Shown piece after piece: positions 34,241 through 45,753 of a stretch of 64,000 nt of DNA; the stretch's first letter is position 1; each line of letters begins with the position of its first letter. A program made the position numbers and the translations under genes. This stretch comes from Bagarius yarrelli (Eukaryota > Chordata > Actinopteri > Siluriformes > Sisoridae): positions 5,440,097-5,504,096 of the forward strand of contig VCAZ01000001.1 in assembly GCA_005784505.1 (NCBI GenBank), read 5' to 3'. The notes beneath the pieces were generated by a model that saw only the letters and a program-made list of their open reading frames with translations, did no database searches and had not been told where the DNA came from.

Positions 34241-34677
34241 CGTCCTGATTTGCTGCATTAGTTCATCAGGCTTGTACATTCACAGCTGTCCAGTAGCCAT
34301 TATTTTCAAGAAAGAAATCCGACATGTGCCAGGAGTAAAGCCGTTATTGCGTGTTGATCATTCACGAGAGAGTATTGATGTCAGAGAAGCCGACCTTGCA
34401 TCAGAGAGCCAGCCTCCACTTGACTCTGGGAAATGATGACATGCATTTGGACAACCTTATTTGTTAAAAAAAAAAAAAAAAAAGAATGGGACGCCAAAAG
34501 AACGGATTGTTTTAAAGTGAAAGTAGTAAATACTACAAAAGGAAAAATCTACTGAATTTCAATACTTTTAGATAGATCTAAAAAATTAAGTAGGGGGAAA
34601 ATGTGACCCAAAACCATGAGATTAGATTAAAATGAATACACTGCTAGGTGCTTTATAAATATAGCATGGGACTTAGG

Positions 34678-35128
34678 AAATGTCCAAAAGTTTGTGGACA
34701 CCTCACCAGCACACCAACCCAAATGTGTGTTTCAAACCGTTGGCACACACACTTTTCCAGACTGTCACTGTAACTTTTAGCGAAACTTTATTGCTTTAGA
34801 TTACCGGGACCTAAGAGACCCAAACACTGCTCCAGCATGTGCACAAAACCCCAGAAACTCCATGAAGACTTGATGTGTTCTGGTTGGAGTAGAAGAACTC
34901 TAGTGTCCTGTACTGAAAGCCCTGACTCTGACTCGACTCCACTAAACTCTTTCAGGATAAGCAGGAACACTGGCTGCATCACAGACCTTCTTACCTAATA
35001 ATGTAACCGAAATAATCAAAATTCTTTCCAAATGTGTGGATGAGACTATATCTGGAATAATATGTTCAAAAAATAAATAGAAAATGGATGTGAAAGCTGG
35101 GTGTCCCAATACTTTTGGCCACTTTTGA
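34678..35128 (+). mobile_element. Tc1/mariner derivative with both terminal motifs
   Basis: Left end aaatgtccaaaagtttgtgg acacc and right end gggtgtcccaatacttttgg cc are inverted copies of the motif that ends the remnant at 11676. The inside matches the decayed 3' transposase region on the plus strand (ctccatgaagacttgatgtg, ccactaaactctttcaggat). The 5' coding half is deleted. Confidence 0.75.
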
Positions 35129-35478
35129 ATGTATTTCTGTATTTCTACCATTGTCATATTTTTCCTTATAATATGATGACATCATTTCGTAGTTTTGGGT
35201 TTAAATAAACTGAAAGTTGCTTTCTACAAGTAGAAATATTTATTAATAGTAATTGTTTTTTAAATTAATATTATATTATAAGGTTTGCCAAAGGAGGCAG
35301 GAAACCATAAGAAAAATGAACAAACTCCCCCGTGCCAGGAGGTAGGCAGATAAAAGCTAGTAGGAACACTGGGCACCTTGCCACCTTTCTGGATTTTTAT
35401 CGTTTCCCTTTTTTCTAAACCAGGAAATTGGTTCATCCTCCTGCAGCACCCCCATTCACCATATCCTACTTTTTTCCT

Positions 35479-35802
35479 TTATTTCAGTTCCTGTGTGTAC
35501 AACTTAGTTCTTTGCACACCTTGTGATAAAGCTGTTAGGATTCTGCTGGGTATGTGAAGAAGAGATTCAAGCTCTTCTGGGCTGAACTTCACATCCCCCA
35601 AAGGGTTCACGCTCGAAAGACTTGGGAAAAAAACTGCTTTGCCGTTTGACACTGAGTCGGATCCGCTTCCTCCATCGTTTTCCTTTAAGGTTAAAAAAAG
35701 TAGATCTGAGATGGAAGGAAGTGTTTTTAGACTCTCGTAGCTTGACTTAAGAACTGACAGCAGAAGGTCTGGGCACCTTGGCTTTGAATGGTTAAGGCGC
35801 AC
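35479..35802 (-). other. Orphan 107-codon minus-strand frame
   Basis: The frame ends in a clean TAA and has a serine/leucine-rich, protein-like composition (SDSVSNGKAVFF, FSPEELESLL). No family recognised. In the minus direction tttttttaaccttaaag before GAAAACGATGG could be read as a splice acceptor. Treated as unproven. Confidence 0.15.
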
Positions 35803-35961
35803 CCGAATGGACGTATGACTGAAAGGTTAAGGAACTAATGATGTTTTGTTTTACCATATCAAGTTTAGGGGCGTCGCTAATTTTGCAAAATTCTTAAACG
35901 TCTTTTAATTAGTCTATACTGTGAGCCCCACATTCCTTCAAGAATCTAGAAGTTAACCGAA

Positions 35962-36155
35962 TTTACATTTGAGGCATTTAGCAGATGCCCTTATCCCGAG
36001 AGAGACTTACATTTATCTCTTTTATACGACTGAGCAAATGAGGGTTAAGGGCCTTGCTCAGGGACCCAATAATGGTGGCTTGGTGGAGCTGGGAATTGAA
36101 CCCATAATCTTGGGGTTGGTAGTTCAACAGCTTAACCATGAGCCACCACTTCCCT
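35962..36155 (-). repeat. Family A SINE, full length, first of a pair
   Basis: Reverse orientation: tttacatttgaggcatttag, gagagacttacatttatctc, gggccttgctcagggaccca, gagctgggaattgaacccat, cttaaccatgagccaccact. Confidence 0.85.
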
Positions 36156-36159
36156 AAAG

Positions 36160-36345
36160 TACATTTACATTTTCGGCATTTGGCAGACCACTTTATCTAG
36201 AGCCATTTTGATAATTGATTTTATTTATACAACTGAGCAATTGGGGGTTAAAGGCCGCTACATTGGTAACTTGGTTGTACTGGGAATCGAACTCACAATC
36301 TTATGGTTAGCAGTCCAACATCTTGGCCACTAGGCTATCGCGTCA
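36160..36345 (-). repeat. Family A SINE, second of a pair
   Basis: Same orientation, 5 bp further on: acatttacattttcggcatt, tatacaactgagcaattggg, actgggaatcgaactcacaa, ccactaggctatcgcg. Confidence 0.8.
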
Positions 36346-36987
36346 CAGTAGAATTTGATTAACGCTTAATGCCTCCGATGTAATTTTTCAATCAGGTGGC
36401 TTTGGATTGTTAACACAACACAGTCATCTTCCAGAAATTCTGTACACTTCGACCAATCAGAGGATGACCTCAAAACTCCTAAAGTGTCACAGCTGGGTGT
36501 GGCTTATGCGTCAGGTGTTTAGCAAGCGGTCCGTGAGCATAACGTCTACATTTAAGACTAAAGAATTCCTAACCCTGTGCTCGCTTAGAAAGGATTCAGA
36601 TGCTGGACAGCAAGGGGTTAATAAAAATTTTTTTTCATGCCTTTGTGTTAGACAAAACACTAAATAAATGCTTCGAGCTCTTTTTTTTTTTTTTTTTTTA
36701 TCCGTGTGCCGCAGTGGCTCCCCGGAGTGGGCAGAATCGTTTGAGAATCCCCAGTTGAAAAGCGAGGCATTGAGCTGACTGGCACACGGCCACCTGCAGA
36801 CCAGCGAATCTGTTGAGTGCTATGGGAGTCCCAACACTTCCAGTATGTGGGATCCTGTAGTAAGATATAGACACACAACATGAGGTTGATGTCTCTAGAC
36901 TGCTGTGCGAACAACCGAAAAACTGTTACAACCCTGAACCTGATATATATAGTGCATTATAGTTTTATTAAATTTGTACATAAAGGG

Positions 36988-37026
36988 CGAGAGAGAATGA
37001 GAGAGCGAGAACGAGAGAGAGAGAGA
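36988..37026 (+). repeat. (GA)n-rich tract
   Basis: Imperfect GA run interrupted by single A, C and T bases. Confidence 0.85.
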
Positions 37027-37175
37027 TTTGGAAAACCACTAATGCGACTGCAGTGCTATGGGAAGCAGCACTATTGATCTTTTCAAGTGGGCAGCTCATT
37101 GTGGACTTGGAATAATGTGCAATTTGGCTTTTTTTTTCTGTAAGGCTTGCGTTCAAATAGCGCCCTTTGTTTAAA

Positions 37176-37198
37176 CCCCCCCCCCCCCCCCCCCCCCC
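37176..37198 (+). repeat. Poly-C tract (about 23 nt)
   Basis: Uninterrupted C-run; the complementary strand is poly-G. Confidence 0.95.
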
Positions 37199-37854
37199 AC
37201 CTCCAACAGTGGCAAATTACACTGCAAATCAATTCCTCTATACTCGTTATTAAACCAGCACAAAATATGAGATGGCCACAATTACGGTAACAGCAGGGCT
37301 GTGCAGCATATAGCATGTATCGATATGATATTGATATTGTGGGCAGTTGTCAGTTCTTTGAGTTAAGATTGGAAATTGTGGATCTTGTGAGATGTTTAAT
37401 TATTATTTGTTCTAAACTGAGTTAAATCATCTGATGCAATGTTAAAACATGGTACTGAATCTTGGTTTCAAAACATTTTTGTTGAAAATTCTTTTCACAT
37501 ATTAATCACCTATGTTAAGAGGTTGAAATGTATTTATATATTTAGTAGGGGGAAAAAAACAGGACCTTCTGATGGCGATAAAGATGATAAGCTGTGGACA
37601 ATTTTATCCAGTATGACTAAAAACCTGCAATGAAATAATAATAAACCCAAATACCTTGTCTTTGTCCGACCACAAAATGCCAAAGATACATTCAGAACAC
37701 TGTAAAAACACTCACCTAAACCCAATAATCCAAAAATTTTAACAAATATCATGTGGTTACTTAGTTAAGGATCCAAAGATAGACACACTTGTCAATAAAC
37801 ATCCACGAATGTAGCAGAAGCTGAGCTTAGAATGCGAGTCATGACACCAAGTTA

Positions 37855-38078
37855 CCTTTATTCATATGGCGTTTTTAACACTCACTTAAACACTCGATTT
37901 GATTGATACCCATAAATTAAGTCATAAATTAAGTCTCCAACTAAGCAAGCCAGAGGCGACTGCGGCAAGGAACCAAAACTTAATCGGTGACAGAATGGAG
38001 AAAAAAACCTTGGGAGAAACCAGGCTCAGTCGGGAGGGTCAGTTCTCCTTTAACCAGATAAACCAGTAGGTTACCCAT
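37855..38078 (+). repeat. Dispersed repeat related to 63337-63590
   Basis: Shares the ordered blocks aagcaagccagaggcgactg, cggcaaggaaccaaaact and aaccttgggagaaaccaggc with 63337-63590. This is a widely scattered fish repeat of uncertain class. Confidence 0.55.
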
Positions 38079-38124
38079 ACTGCAGCAAAGTTTCCGTGGT
38101 TTTGTCCGGATGGCCGTCTAGAAG

Positions 38125-38256
38125 GGAAGTAGTGGCTCATGGTTAAGGTGTTGGACTGCAAACCCAAAGATTGTGGGTTCGTTTCCCAGCTTCACCAAGC
38201 CACCAATGTAAGTCGCTCTGGATAAGGGCACCTGCCAAATGCTGTGAATGTAAATT
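38125..38256 (+). repeat. Family A SINE with middle deleted
   Basis: Head gtggctcatggttaaggtgt and box-B gggttcgtttcccagcttca join directly to tail aatgtaagtcgctctggata. Confidence 0.85.
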
Positions 38257-38870
38257 TAAGACTTATTGTCTTCGGCAACGGTGAGCTCGGAAAAACAAAG
38301 AATCAGACGTATGTTTAGTGTAGATGCTATTTGACTTATGATATACAAGTATATTGTGTGTTATTTGAGGTGTTCCCGGTTCCGGTTGACCCTGATTATT
38401 GCAGCCTAACAATCCTTTAACAGATTTAAATAATGAGAATGTGTGTATTATGTGTAGGCCAGGTTAAAGTCTGTGCGAAACACGAGCAAGCGCTGCATAA
38501 AACAAACAAAATGGCCGCTCCACTTGACTTGGCCGGCTGCGTGTGTCATGCTCTTTCAAACATGGTGCTGTTTTCAAAACAATTAATTACATTAGTCGGA
38601 CAGGTTTTAGCACAGATGTTAATATAGTGTTGTTAATTTTAGTTGTTTTAAGTTGTCTTATTTTTTTAAAGGCTAAATGTTGAATCTGTTTTTGTTGAGC
38701 TAAACTTTAAAACCTAATAAACGAACCCTCTATTTTTTGTGGCTTTAGTCATCTGTTGGAAAAGTGTTTTAAAACTGGCAGCATTAACAATTATAAATCC
38801 AAATATATATTGTTATCGATCAATATAGGGGGGGAAAAAAAAGATCGCTTTCGCCTCATTGCCCAGCCCT

Positions 38871-39168
38871 ACCTCACTCCATTTTTTTTTTGAGTTGTTA
38901 GACTCCAGCGTAGGTCTTTCTTCACAAATGGCTACTAAATTTAGCTTAGAACCAGGGCTAGATAAAAATAATCATAAAAGTGTCTTCTCTTCTTTTAAAA
39001 AAAAAAGGAATACAGGCAAGGACCTTGGCAGATATTTTGATGAATTCCTAATAGACCTCTTTTATCTGGTAATACATCTACCTAACAGTGAAATGGAACT
39101 GCATTAACATTGCAGCTGTATCCTTTCATTTTTATTATATGCCTAATTCCATTTATTTGTTTCTAATA
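38871..39168. other. Unassigned AT-rich stretch
   Basis: No gene or repeat recognised. Confidence 0.35.
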
Positions 39169-40440
39169 CCAGCCAAATCCTCGAAAAGTTGGGACGGATT
39201 TTTAAACTTGGATAAAATAAAAACGAAAAGACTTTCAAATCACGTGTCAATATTTTATTTCAACATTTCTATGTTCTATCTTATTGTATGCACAACATGA
39301 GCTTCTTTCAAATTTGATGCCTGCTGAACATCTCAAAATGAGCTGGGCATGGAGGTTGAGTTTCTGGAGTGTTGGTGTTGGAATTTGGTCCCATTCATAC
39401 CTGATACAGGTTTCCAGCTGCTAAAGAGTTTGTGGTCGTCTTTGACGTTTTATGCAGCTATTGTTCTCGATAGGTGAAAGATCTGGACTGCGGGCAGGGT
39501 AATTCGGCAGCCGGACTCTTCTGCCATGAAGTCATGCTGTTGTAATAGCTGCAGTATGTGGTTTTGCATTGTCCTGCTGAAAAACACAAGATCTTTCCTG
39601 AAATAGATGATGTCTGTAGGGGAGCATAAACAAGCTTTATGTACCTATCAGCATTTATAGTGCCTTCCAAAACATGCAAGCTGCCCAAACCGTATGCACT
39701 TTATACACCTCCATATCATCAGAGATGCTGGCTTTTGAACTGATTGCTGATGACATGCTGAAAGGTCTCCCTTCTCTTTAGCCCAGAGGACACGGCCTCC
39801 GTGATTTCCAACAAGAATGTCAAATTTACTTGTCTGACCATAGAACACTTTTCCCCTTTTGAATCAGTCCATTTTAAATGAGTTTTGGCCCGACGGCGCT
39901 TCTGGACCAACTTCACATATGGTTTTTTTTTTTTCCATGATGGAGCTTTAAATGGCATCTGCAAATGGCAGAGTGGATTGTGGTTTCTGGAAGTTTTCCT
40001 GGGCCCATCTAGTAATGTCAATTACAGAATCATGCCACTGATTGATCCAGTGTCGTCTGAGGGCCCAAAGACTACGAGCATCCAATAAAGGTCTTCGTCC
40101 TGTCCCTTACGCACAGAGATTTCTCCAGTTCCTCTGTGATTATATTCACTGTATTTGATATTTGCAAAGTCTTTGGTATTTGACGTTGAGGAACGTTGTT
40201 TGTAAATTATTCCACACACTCTTTCACAGATTGTAGAGACTCTGCCCAACCTTACTCTGAGAGACTCTGTAAGACATCCCTTTTAAAAGCGAGTTATGTT
40301 ACAGACCTGATGGGGAATTAACTTTAAACTTTTGAAGAACTTTTAGCAACTAAACACTTATTTCTACTATATTGTAAATAAAATATTGGCTTATGTAATT
40401 TAAAAGTCGTTTAGTTTTACCTTTTCTGTAATTCGGGTTG
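39169..40440 (-). mobile_element. Tc1/mariner (DD34E) transposon, near full length, dead
   Basis: The ends are inverted copies (left ccagccaaatcctcgaaaag, right ttttctgtaattcgggttg), with TA dinucleotides at 39167-39168 and 40441-40442. The right end lacks a short block present in the left. The interior encodes a decayed Tc1 transposase on the minus strand. The same family recurs at 50478-51450. Confidence 0.85.
39330..40250 (-). pseudogene. Tc1-type transposase pseudogene
   Basis: Segments from three minus-strand frames align in order to Tc1 transposase: QTSKFDILVGNHGGRVLWAK around the first catalytic D region (here mutated), SLMIWRCI, MGSLHVLEGTINADRY, and a degraded QDNAK-PH stretch read as FSAGQCKTTYCSYYNS. 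Stops and frameshifts separate them and the DDE residues are partly lost, so no active enzyme can be made. Confidence 0.85.
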
Positions 40441-41764
40441 TAAGTGTTAGCAGAAATGTAGCTTTGACTTGAACCAGAGTTGTTTTATGCTTAGTCTTAT
40501 TTAAATAGCACAGAACCACAAAAGTGGATTTGTGACACAGCCATCCAGCCCTTCTCGCTTTCTATTTATTTAGCACTGGAAGACACACACTCCTCAGCAT
40601 TCGTCATAGGGTCGGCCAATAAATCTGCTGCTATTACTTCCAGACATGACAACAGCTCCTAGATTTACATCTTATCAGTTTTCGTGCCAAGTTTGTAATA
40701 ATAGTCTTAACATTTTTATTTGAAAAATAAATGTGGCTCCTTGTTTAAGTACACACACAGTTTGTTAATACTTAATTAAAAATAAACTGGATAGATGCTA
40801 TAAAAGTTCCAATGGCGTCCACATTTTTAAGTGTAAAATGAATTCTTGCACAAAATCATCAAAATAATAAAACAAATCTGATATTTGTGGCTTAATTGAT
40901 CCGTATGATCAGAAGATCAAGGGTTCAAGCCCCAGCACAAGGATCTCTCTCTCTCTTTTTCTCTTTTTTTCACCGTGCTGTAAATTATACAGGACTAATA
41001 AGAGCTGCTGCTTCTTCTTCTTCTTCTTTTCTTTTTTTTTAATTTTAAAGAGTTAAGGTGATTTTTCTCCAGAAGTTTTCTGACACATAGTCTAACTTGA
41101 CCTCTTCCCATTCTTCTGTCAGAGATTTTTTCTCATGTTCTATTTGATGTAGAGGGGCAGGCAGTCCACTAAGTGGAGCTGTAGGACAGGTTGATGGAGA
41201 AGTGCAGAGATGATTCTTTTCACTGCTGCAACTCTCCTTCACTAACAGAGAAGATAATTGTCCATAAATAGTTTTCTCTGCAGTTGTTTCTGGATGGAGA
41301 CAGTGAACATAGCAGTGTAAATAATTGGTGACGGTTCAAGACCTCAGCATGTACTGGAAGATTTTGTTATGCCAGGTTGTTTTTTTTTTTAAAATATGCT
41401 TACAGTAACCAGATCAGTCTTCACAGCTTAAAACTACTTGTTACTGCTAGCAACCTTCTAATAAGTTGATTCAAGTGTAATAGAGGTGAGTTAATGTTTG
41501 AATTGAAATGAGATGTGTTTAGAGCGTGAATGGGGAACTTGTCGGGTGCAATTTGAGCATTTTTGGACATGGAAAAAGACATGTCTCCGCAAACTGGTTC
41601 AGTGTAGTAGGACTTTGTCACCTAGGGAATGAAACTGATGATATTATTCACATGCTGGAAGATTATTGACGTTCTGTATTGGTGACCCACCAATAACTAG
41701 ACTTTACACACCGAGGCGTTTATCCGCACTGTTTTTTTTTTTCTTTTTGTATATTGTGGCCATA
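40441..41764. other. Unassigned stretch with simple tracts
   Basis: Contains a CT-rich run at 40945-40970, a TTC run at 41010-41030 and a degraded SINE at 40887-40943. The minus-strand frame at 41045-41242 has no family resemblance. Confidence 0.3.
40887..40943 (+). repeat. Family A/B SINE head fragment
   Basis: Shows ttgtggcttaattgatccgt and the box-B part aagggttcaagccccagcac; the rest is replaced by a CT tract. Confidence 0.5.
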
Positions 41765-41929
41765 TTTACATTCACATTTCATTTACGTCATGACATTACA
41801 CAACGGAGCAATTGAGGTTTAAGGGCCTTGCTCAGGGGCCCAGCAGTGGTGGCTTGGTGGAGCTGAAAATCGAACCCACAATCTTCAGGTTGGTAGTTCA
41901 ACACCTTAACTATGAGCCACCACCTTCCT
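41764..41929 (-). repeat. Family A SINE
   Basis: Reverse orientation: gagcaattgaggtttaaggg, ccttgctcaggggcccagca, gagctgaaaatcgaacccac, ccttaactatgagccaccac. The tail is partly deleted. Confidence 0.8.
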
Positions 41930-42327
41930 ACATATGACACAGAATCAGACGGAATTTGAAAGCCTCAATCTTTATAGCTGAAAAACCAAAAGTCTCCCAA
42001 ATGGTAATTGGGTAAAAATAAAACAAATCATGTTTTTATGGACTCAATCCATGAGTATAGTTAGAATTAGGAAAAGACATTACTGACACAATGGGCGCAT
42101 GCTGAGCAGGCTAAAATGCATTCTCAGCATGAAGAGAAATTTACATGGCTCGTTGCACACGTTCATCTATTAATGTATCGTATGCAAAATACTTAAGCAG
42201 CGAACGAACCGGTGAACCATTTAGAGTCACATGACTAATTGTTAAAAGAAAAATCACTGGCTAAATCCTACTTTTCTGTGATTCGGTGTATTATATTTTC
42301 ATTGTAGGAAGAGTCTTCTCTTTAGTG

Positions 42328-42524
42328 CAGGTGTGGGCAATCTCGGTCCTGGAGGGCCGGTGTCCTGTAGAGTTTAGCTCCAACTTGCCTCAACACACTT
42401 ACCTGTAAGTTTCAAGTAAACCTAGGAAGATCTTGATTTGTTGGTTCAGGTGTGTTTGATAAGGGTTAGAGATAAACTCTAGCAGGACACCCCAACCCTC
42501 CAGGACCAAGATTGCCTAGTCCTG
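42328..42524. mobile_element. hAT-type MITE with perfect 8-bp target duplication
   Basis: Termini caggtgtgggcaatctcggt / aagattgcctagtcctg are inverted, with subterminal ctggagggccggtgtcctgt / aggacaccccaaccctccag. The flanks ctttagtg at 42320-42327 and 42525-42532 are identical, an 8-bp target duplication typical of hAT. It belongs to the same family as 8623-8818 and carries no transposase. Confidence 0.9.
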
Positions 42525-42671
42525 CTTTAGTGTATCCAGTCATCACGAATAGTGGGTGCAGTGCCATCATGAGGTCACATCAGGTGTTTTGCTAAAACAA
42601 GGTTGGCTAGGTGTTTGATAAAAACAGTGCGTCTGACGGATAAGATGTTGCCTCTGATGTTGATTTAGTTT

Positions 42672-42837
42672 TGTTTGGCAAACGTTTATGCCAACAAAGT
42701 AGCTGTCCGAGATGCTGGACATATCATATTCAGAGCGACTTAAATTTATCTCATTATGCAACTGAGCAATTAGAGGTTAGGGGCCTTGCTCAGGGCCCAA
42801 CAGTGGGTAGTCCAACACCATAAACCATGAGCCACAA
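42672..42837 (-). repeat. Family A SINE with internal insertion
   Basis: Tail gtttggcaaacgtttatgcc is separated from gagcgacttaaatttatctc by about 38 unrelated bases. Then gcaactgagcaattagaggt, ggccttgctcagggcccaac and a head ending catgagccac follow. Confidence 0.75.
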
Positions 42838-42889
42838 TCTTAATTGCGTTTTTAGTTTAGTTATTAATAAATATAAGATTCAAGGCTAA

Positions 42890-43110
42890 CCCACTACTTC
42901 CTCCTAGATGTACCTCAGACTTTGAGTTGACACGACATATATGGTGACGCAGCATTTTTAGAGCTAAAATGCGTGGTTAAATTGCGCTTGTTTAACATCA
43001 TCCAGGTAAACATAATCCAATTTTCAGTTTGCGCTGTCTTGGCAGTGTATGACTGTGAATAGTAAAGTACGTCCATGTTTTAGTTACTCTTCCCACAATC
43101 ATACTATACA
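42890..43110 (+). repeat. Dispersed repeat related to 8503-9240
   Basis: Shared blocks: gacgcagcatttttagagct, aatgcgtggttaaattgcgc, ttgtttaacatcatccaggt, gtaaagtacgtccatgtttt and catactatacagaatg. Confidence 0.5.
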
Positions 43111-43567
43111 GAATGTTTTTTTTTTTTTTTTACAGTCAGGAAATATGTAGTAAATTAATTGTAGTCTTAATTCAAACAGTATATAATTTCGCAGCCCTTT
43201 ATCTCTATTGTGGCTGCTATTACAGCACAACACTGCTGTCTTCTTCTGATCTGGTGATCATGGGATTAGAACTTGCTGTGTTAATGCTAGCTTATGATAA
43301 GTTTCGTGGACCTGTGTAACTTTACTATAAAATCTGTTGGAAAGACAATTCGGCACCTGAGCTGCGTACAGATGCGCAGAGAACAAGGAGGAATGTAGGT
43401 TGTGTGTGCAGAGGTTATGCATGCAAGAACACCTCAACCTATATGCGGACCTTAACCCCATCTCTAAGAACATCTTGGCAAGAAGATTGTGTAAACCTAA
43501 CGTTTAACCCAAGGTACAGAGCTGTATTTGCTCTCGAAAGTAAATGTTTAATGAATATTGCATACAT

Positions 43568-44045
43568 CATCTTCTTCTTCATGGTTCTGCCTCCATCTGG
43601 CTTCAACCTCTGCATCCTCTATACTCACTACTAACCTCGTCATTATTTATCATATCCATGTACCTCCTATTTGGCCTTTCTCTTTGCCTTCCGCCTGCAG
43701 CTCCATGTCCAACACCCTCCCACCGATATTTCCACTATCCCTCTTCTGCACATGTCCAAACCATCTCAGTCTGTCTTCTCAGACTTCAAAGCCTCCAATA
43801 CAAGCCTTCCTGCTGATGTACTTGTTCCTAATCCTGTCCAACCTCAACATCTTCAGCTCTGCTACCTTGACCTCTGTCTACTGTCTCTTCATCAGTGCCA
43901 TGCATCAAATCTGCTCTCACATATGTCTTCTGCCACACATTACTTCTAACACACTTTTCCATCCATTCCAACCTGCCTGCACTCGGTTCTTTACCTCCTT
44001 TCCACATTTACAGTAGAGTTACTCCTGTACCTTCTTCACCTCTTC
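43568..44045 (-). mobile_element. LINE 3' end, same family as 17105-17612
   Basis: The reverse complement of the same reverse-transcriptase C-terminal region: atcttcttcttcatggttct (3' end), ctctgcacatgtccaaacca (GHVQR region), tgttcctaatcctgtccaac (VRLDRIRN region) and atcttcagctctgctacctt (VAELKM region). 5' truncated with substitutions and stops. The long plus-strand frames here are shadows of this fragment. Confidence 0.8.
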
Positions 44046-45099
44046 ACACACATATGTAAAACATAAAAAGGCGTGTTTATAATTATCTTAGTGTTCAGCC
44101 GGGTCTATTTCGGACAATCCTTGATTACTGATGATTTTTACCTGTACTTGACGACCAAAGGACTTTTTTAATATCACTTTTTTAATAATGAAGGTTTTAT
44201 AAAGATCATTTTTGCACTATATGCATCATAGGCATTTTTGTTGTTATGTAACTCAAGTATTAAATCTTTTGTAAAGAAGTGTAAAACTGCCCTTCATTAC
44301 CTTTAAGATCTAGTCCTGCTGTGTCCTTGCTGATTTTTAGCTTTCATCATCGGTATCATTGGTTTTGACACTACAATACAACAAAAATAAACTCAAACTT
44401 GTAAGTTAACTCACACAAAGAGCAGCAGGAAACCTGTATAAAATGAATCTCTGCATTATTCTCCGATGACGGAGAGGAACCCGGTAGCACGGTAGCCTCT
44501 TGCAGTTCTGTTTTTAAAAAGTCTGACTTCACTCCGCCAAGGCGCCATGCTGATGCAGCTGACGCAAGGCCTAAAGCCTCTGCTGTTTTTTTGTTGTTGT
44601 GTGAAATATGCTGGTTCAAAGCAAGGAGTGAGGAATGCTGTAGCTTGCGCGACTCTGGATGAAAATGAAAGCGGCTTTTTACCACTTGCAAAAAAAAAAA
44701 AAAAAAAAGAGAGAGCGGCCGATTCACGGCAGGGCAGTTTATCAACTGTTTTATTTATTATTTATTCCCCTGGCTGGGAAAGAAGTGTGGACGAATAATA
44801 GCCAAATGTTAAACACCACCAGCTACACGCAGAAGAGACGCTAGTGGGTATTTTTAATCAGTAAAGGAAGCAAGGATGATAAACTGCTTCGATGCAAATT
44901 AGATACCAGTAAAAAAAAAGAGAGAAAAAACAAAGGAAAATGTTTTAACGCTTAGCCATATGCCATTGTTTCGATTCTTTTAATTATTTCTGTTAGAACT
45001 TCATTCATTAATATAGAATCTCTTGTTTAAATTTATTAAAAAATTATACTTTATACATTTTCTACCAGGAAGTGATTAGGATGAGATTTGTTCAGCCAG
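44046..45099. other. Unassigned stretch
   Basis: Includes poly-A at 44689-44708. The 124-codon minus-strand frame at 44371-44745 matches no family I know. Confidence 0.3.
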
Positions 45100-45440
45100 T
45101 GATGTCGGTTGGAACTTCTCCTGGAGCAGCAGGTGGGAGTGGTCAAGTGTCTGTGGAAATGAATGAGATTGGTCAGAATTTATTCAGGTGTAGCTGGGAA
45201 GGTTCGAGTGTCGGTGAAAGCTTGTGGGATTGATCAGCATTCAATCTAGAGCAACCAGAAAGGGGTCAAGTGTCGTATATGGCATTGGTTGTAATTCTAT
45301 GTAGGGCAGATAAAAGTGAGTTGAGCGTCTAAAAATTTGGTCAGAACAGGTGGGAAGGTCCGACTATGGAATTGGAAGCCTGTCATAGGTCAGAATTTAA
45401 GATGTGGTGGATGGGATTGGTGAAAATTATCTTTAGTTGC
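45100..45440 (+). repeat. Degenerate tandem repeat, unit about 55-70 bp
   Basis: The phrases gattggtcagaattt, gattgatcagcattc, cattggttgtaattc, ggtcagaatttaag and gattggtgaaaatta recur at roughly regular spacing, each followed by a g-rich phrase like ctgggaaggttcgagtgtcg or aaaggggtcaagtgtcg. About five or six diverged units. Confidence 0.7.
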
Positions 45441-45753
45441 ATGTGGGACTGGGGGTTTTAAGCACTTCCTGGGTCATAAACACTTTTACTGCTATTCGTA
45501 TTTGTGTGACTTTATTTAAAAGACGCAATTCTGTTTATTAATGAAATTTGGAAACGGCGACATTAACGTATCAAATTTTACAGAGAGAAAACTGCATATA
45601 ATTAGCCAAACCGTTTGACAGAAAACTAATTAAAAAGTGGTCCGAATCAATTGCGAATACTGGATTATTCTGATAACTGCTGTTTATCATAACCGGTTGT
45701 GACCTGATAGACATACACACACACACTTATCAGACGTTTTAGTCTGATAATTA

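Larger units (their letters stand above)
36346..37294. other. Unassigned stretch with low-complexity tracts
   Basis: Holds poly-T at 36681-36699, a (GA)n-rich patch at 36988-37026 and poly-C at 37176-37198. Confidence 0.4.
37295..38870. mobile_element. Inverted-end DNA repeat with nested insertions
   Basis: Left end agggctgtgcagcatatagc with atcgatatgatattgat and right end gatcaatata with cattgcccagccct are inverted, matching fish elements ending agggctgggcaat. Inside lie a Family A SINE (38125-38256) and a dispersed repeat (37855-38078). No transposase frame; target duplication not evident. Confidence 0.45.

Noticed and set aside
43544..44016. 152-codon plus-strand frame
   Set aside because: It is the opposite strand of a degraded LINE reverse-transcriptase end.
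44689..44708. Poly-A run as the end of a processed pseudogene
   Set aside because: No upstream coding similarity and no target duplication seen.
45100..45440. CRISPR array
   Set aside because: Units are diverged, of unequal length and lack identical repeats with unique spacers; the genome is also clearly eukaryotic.
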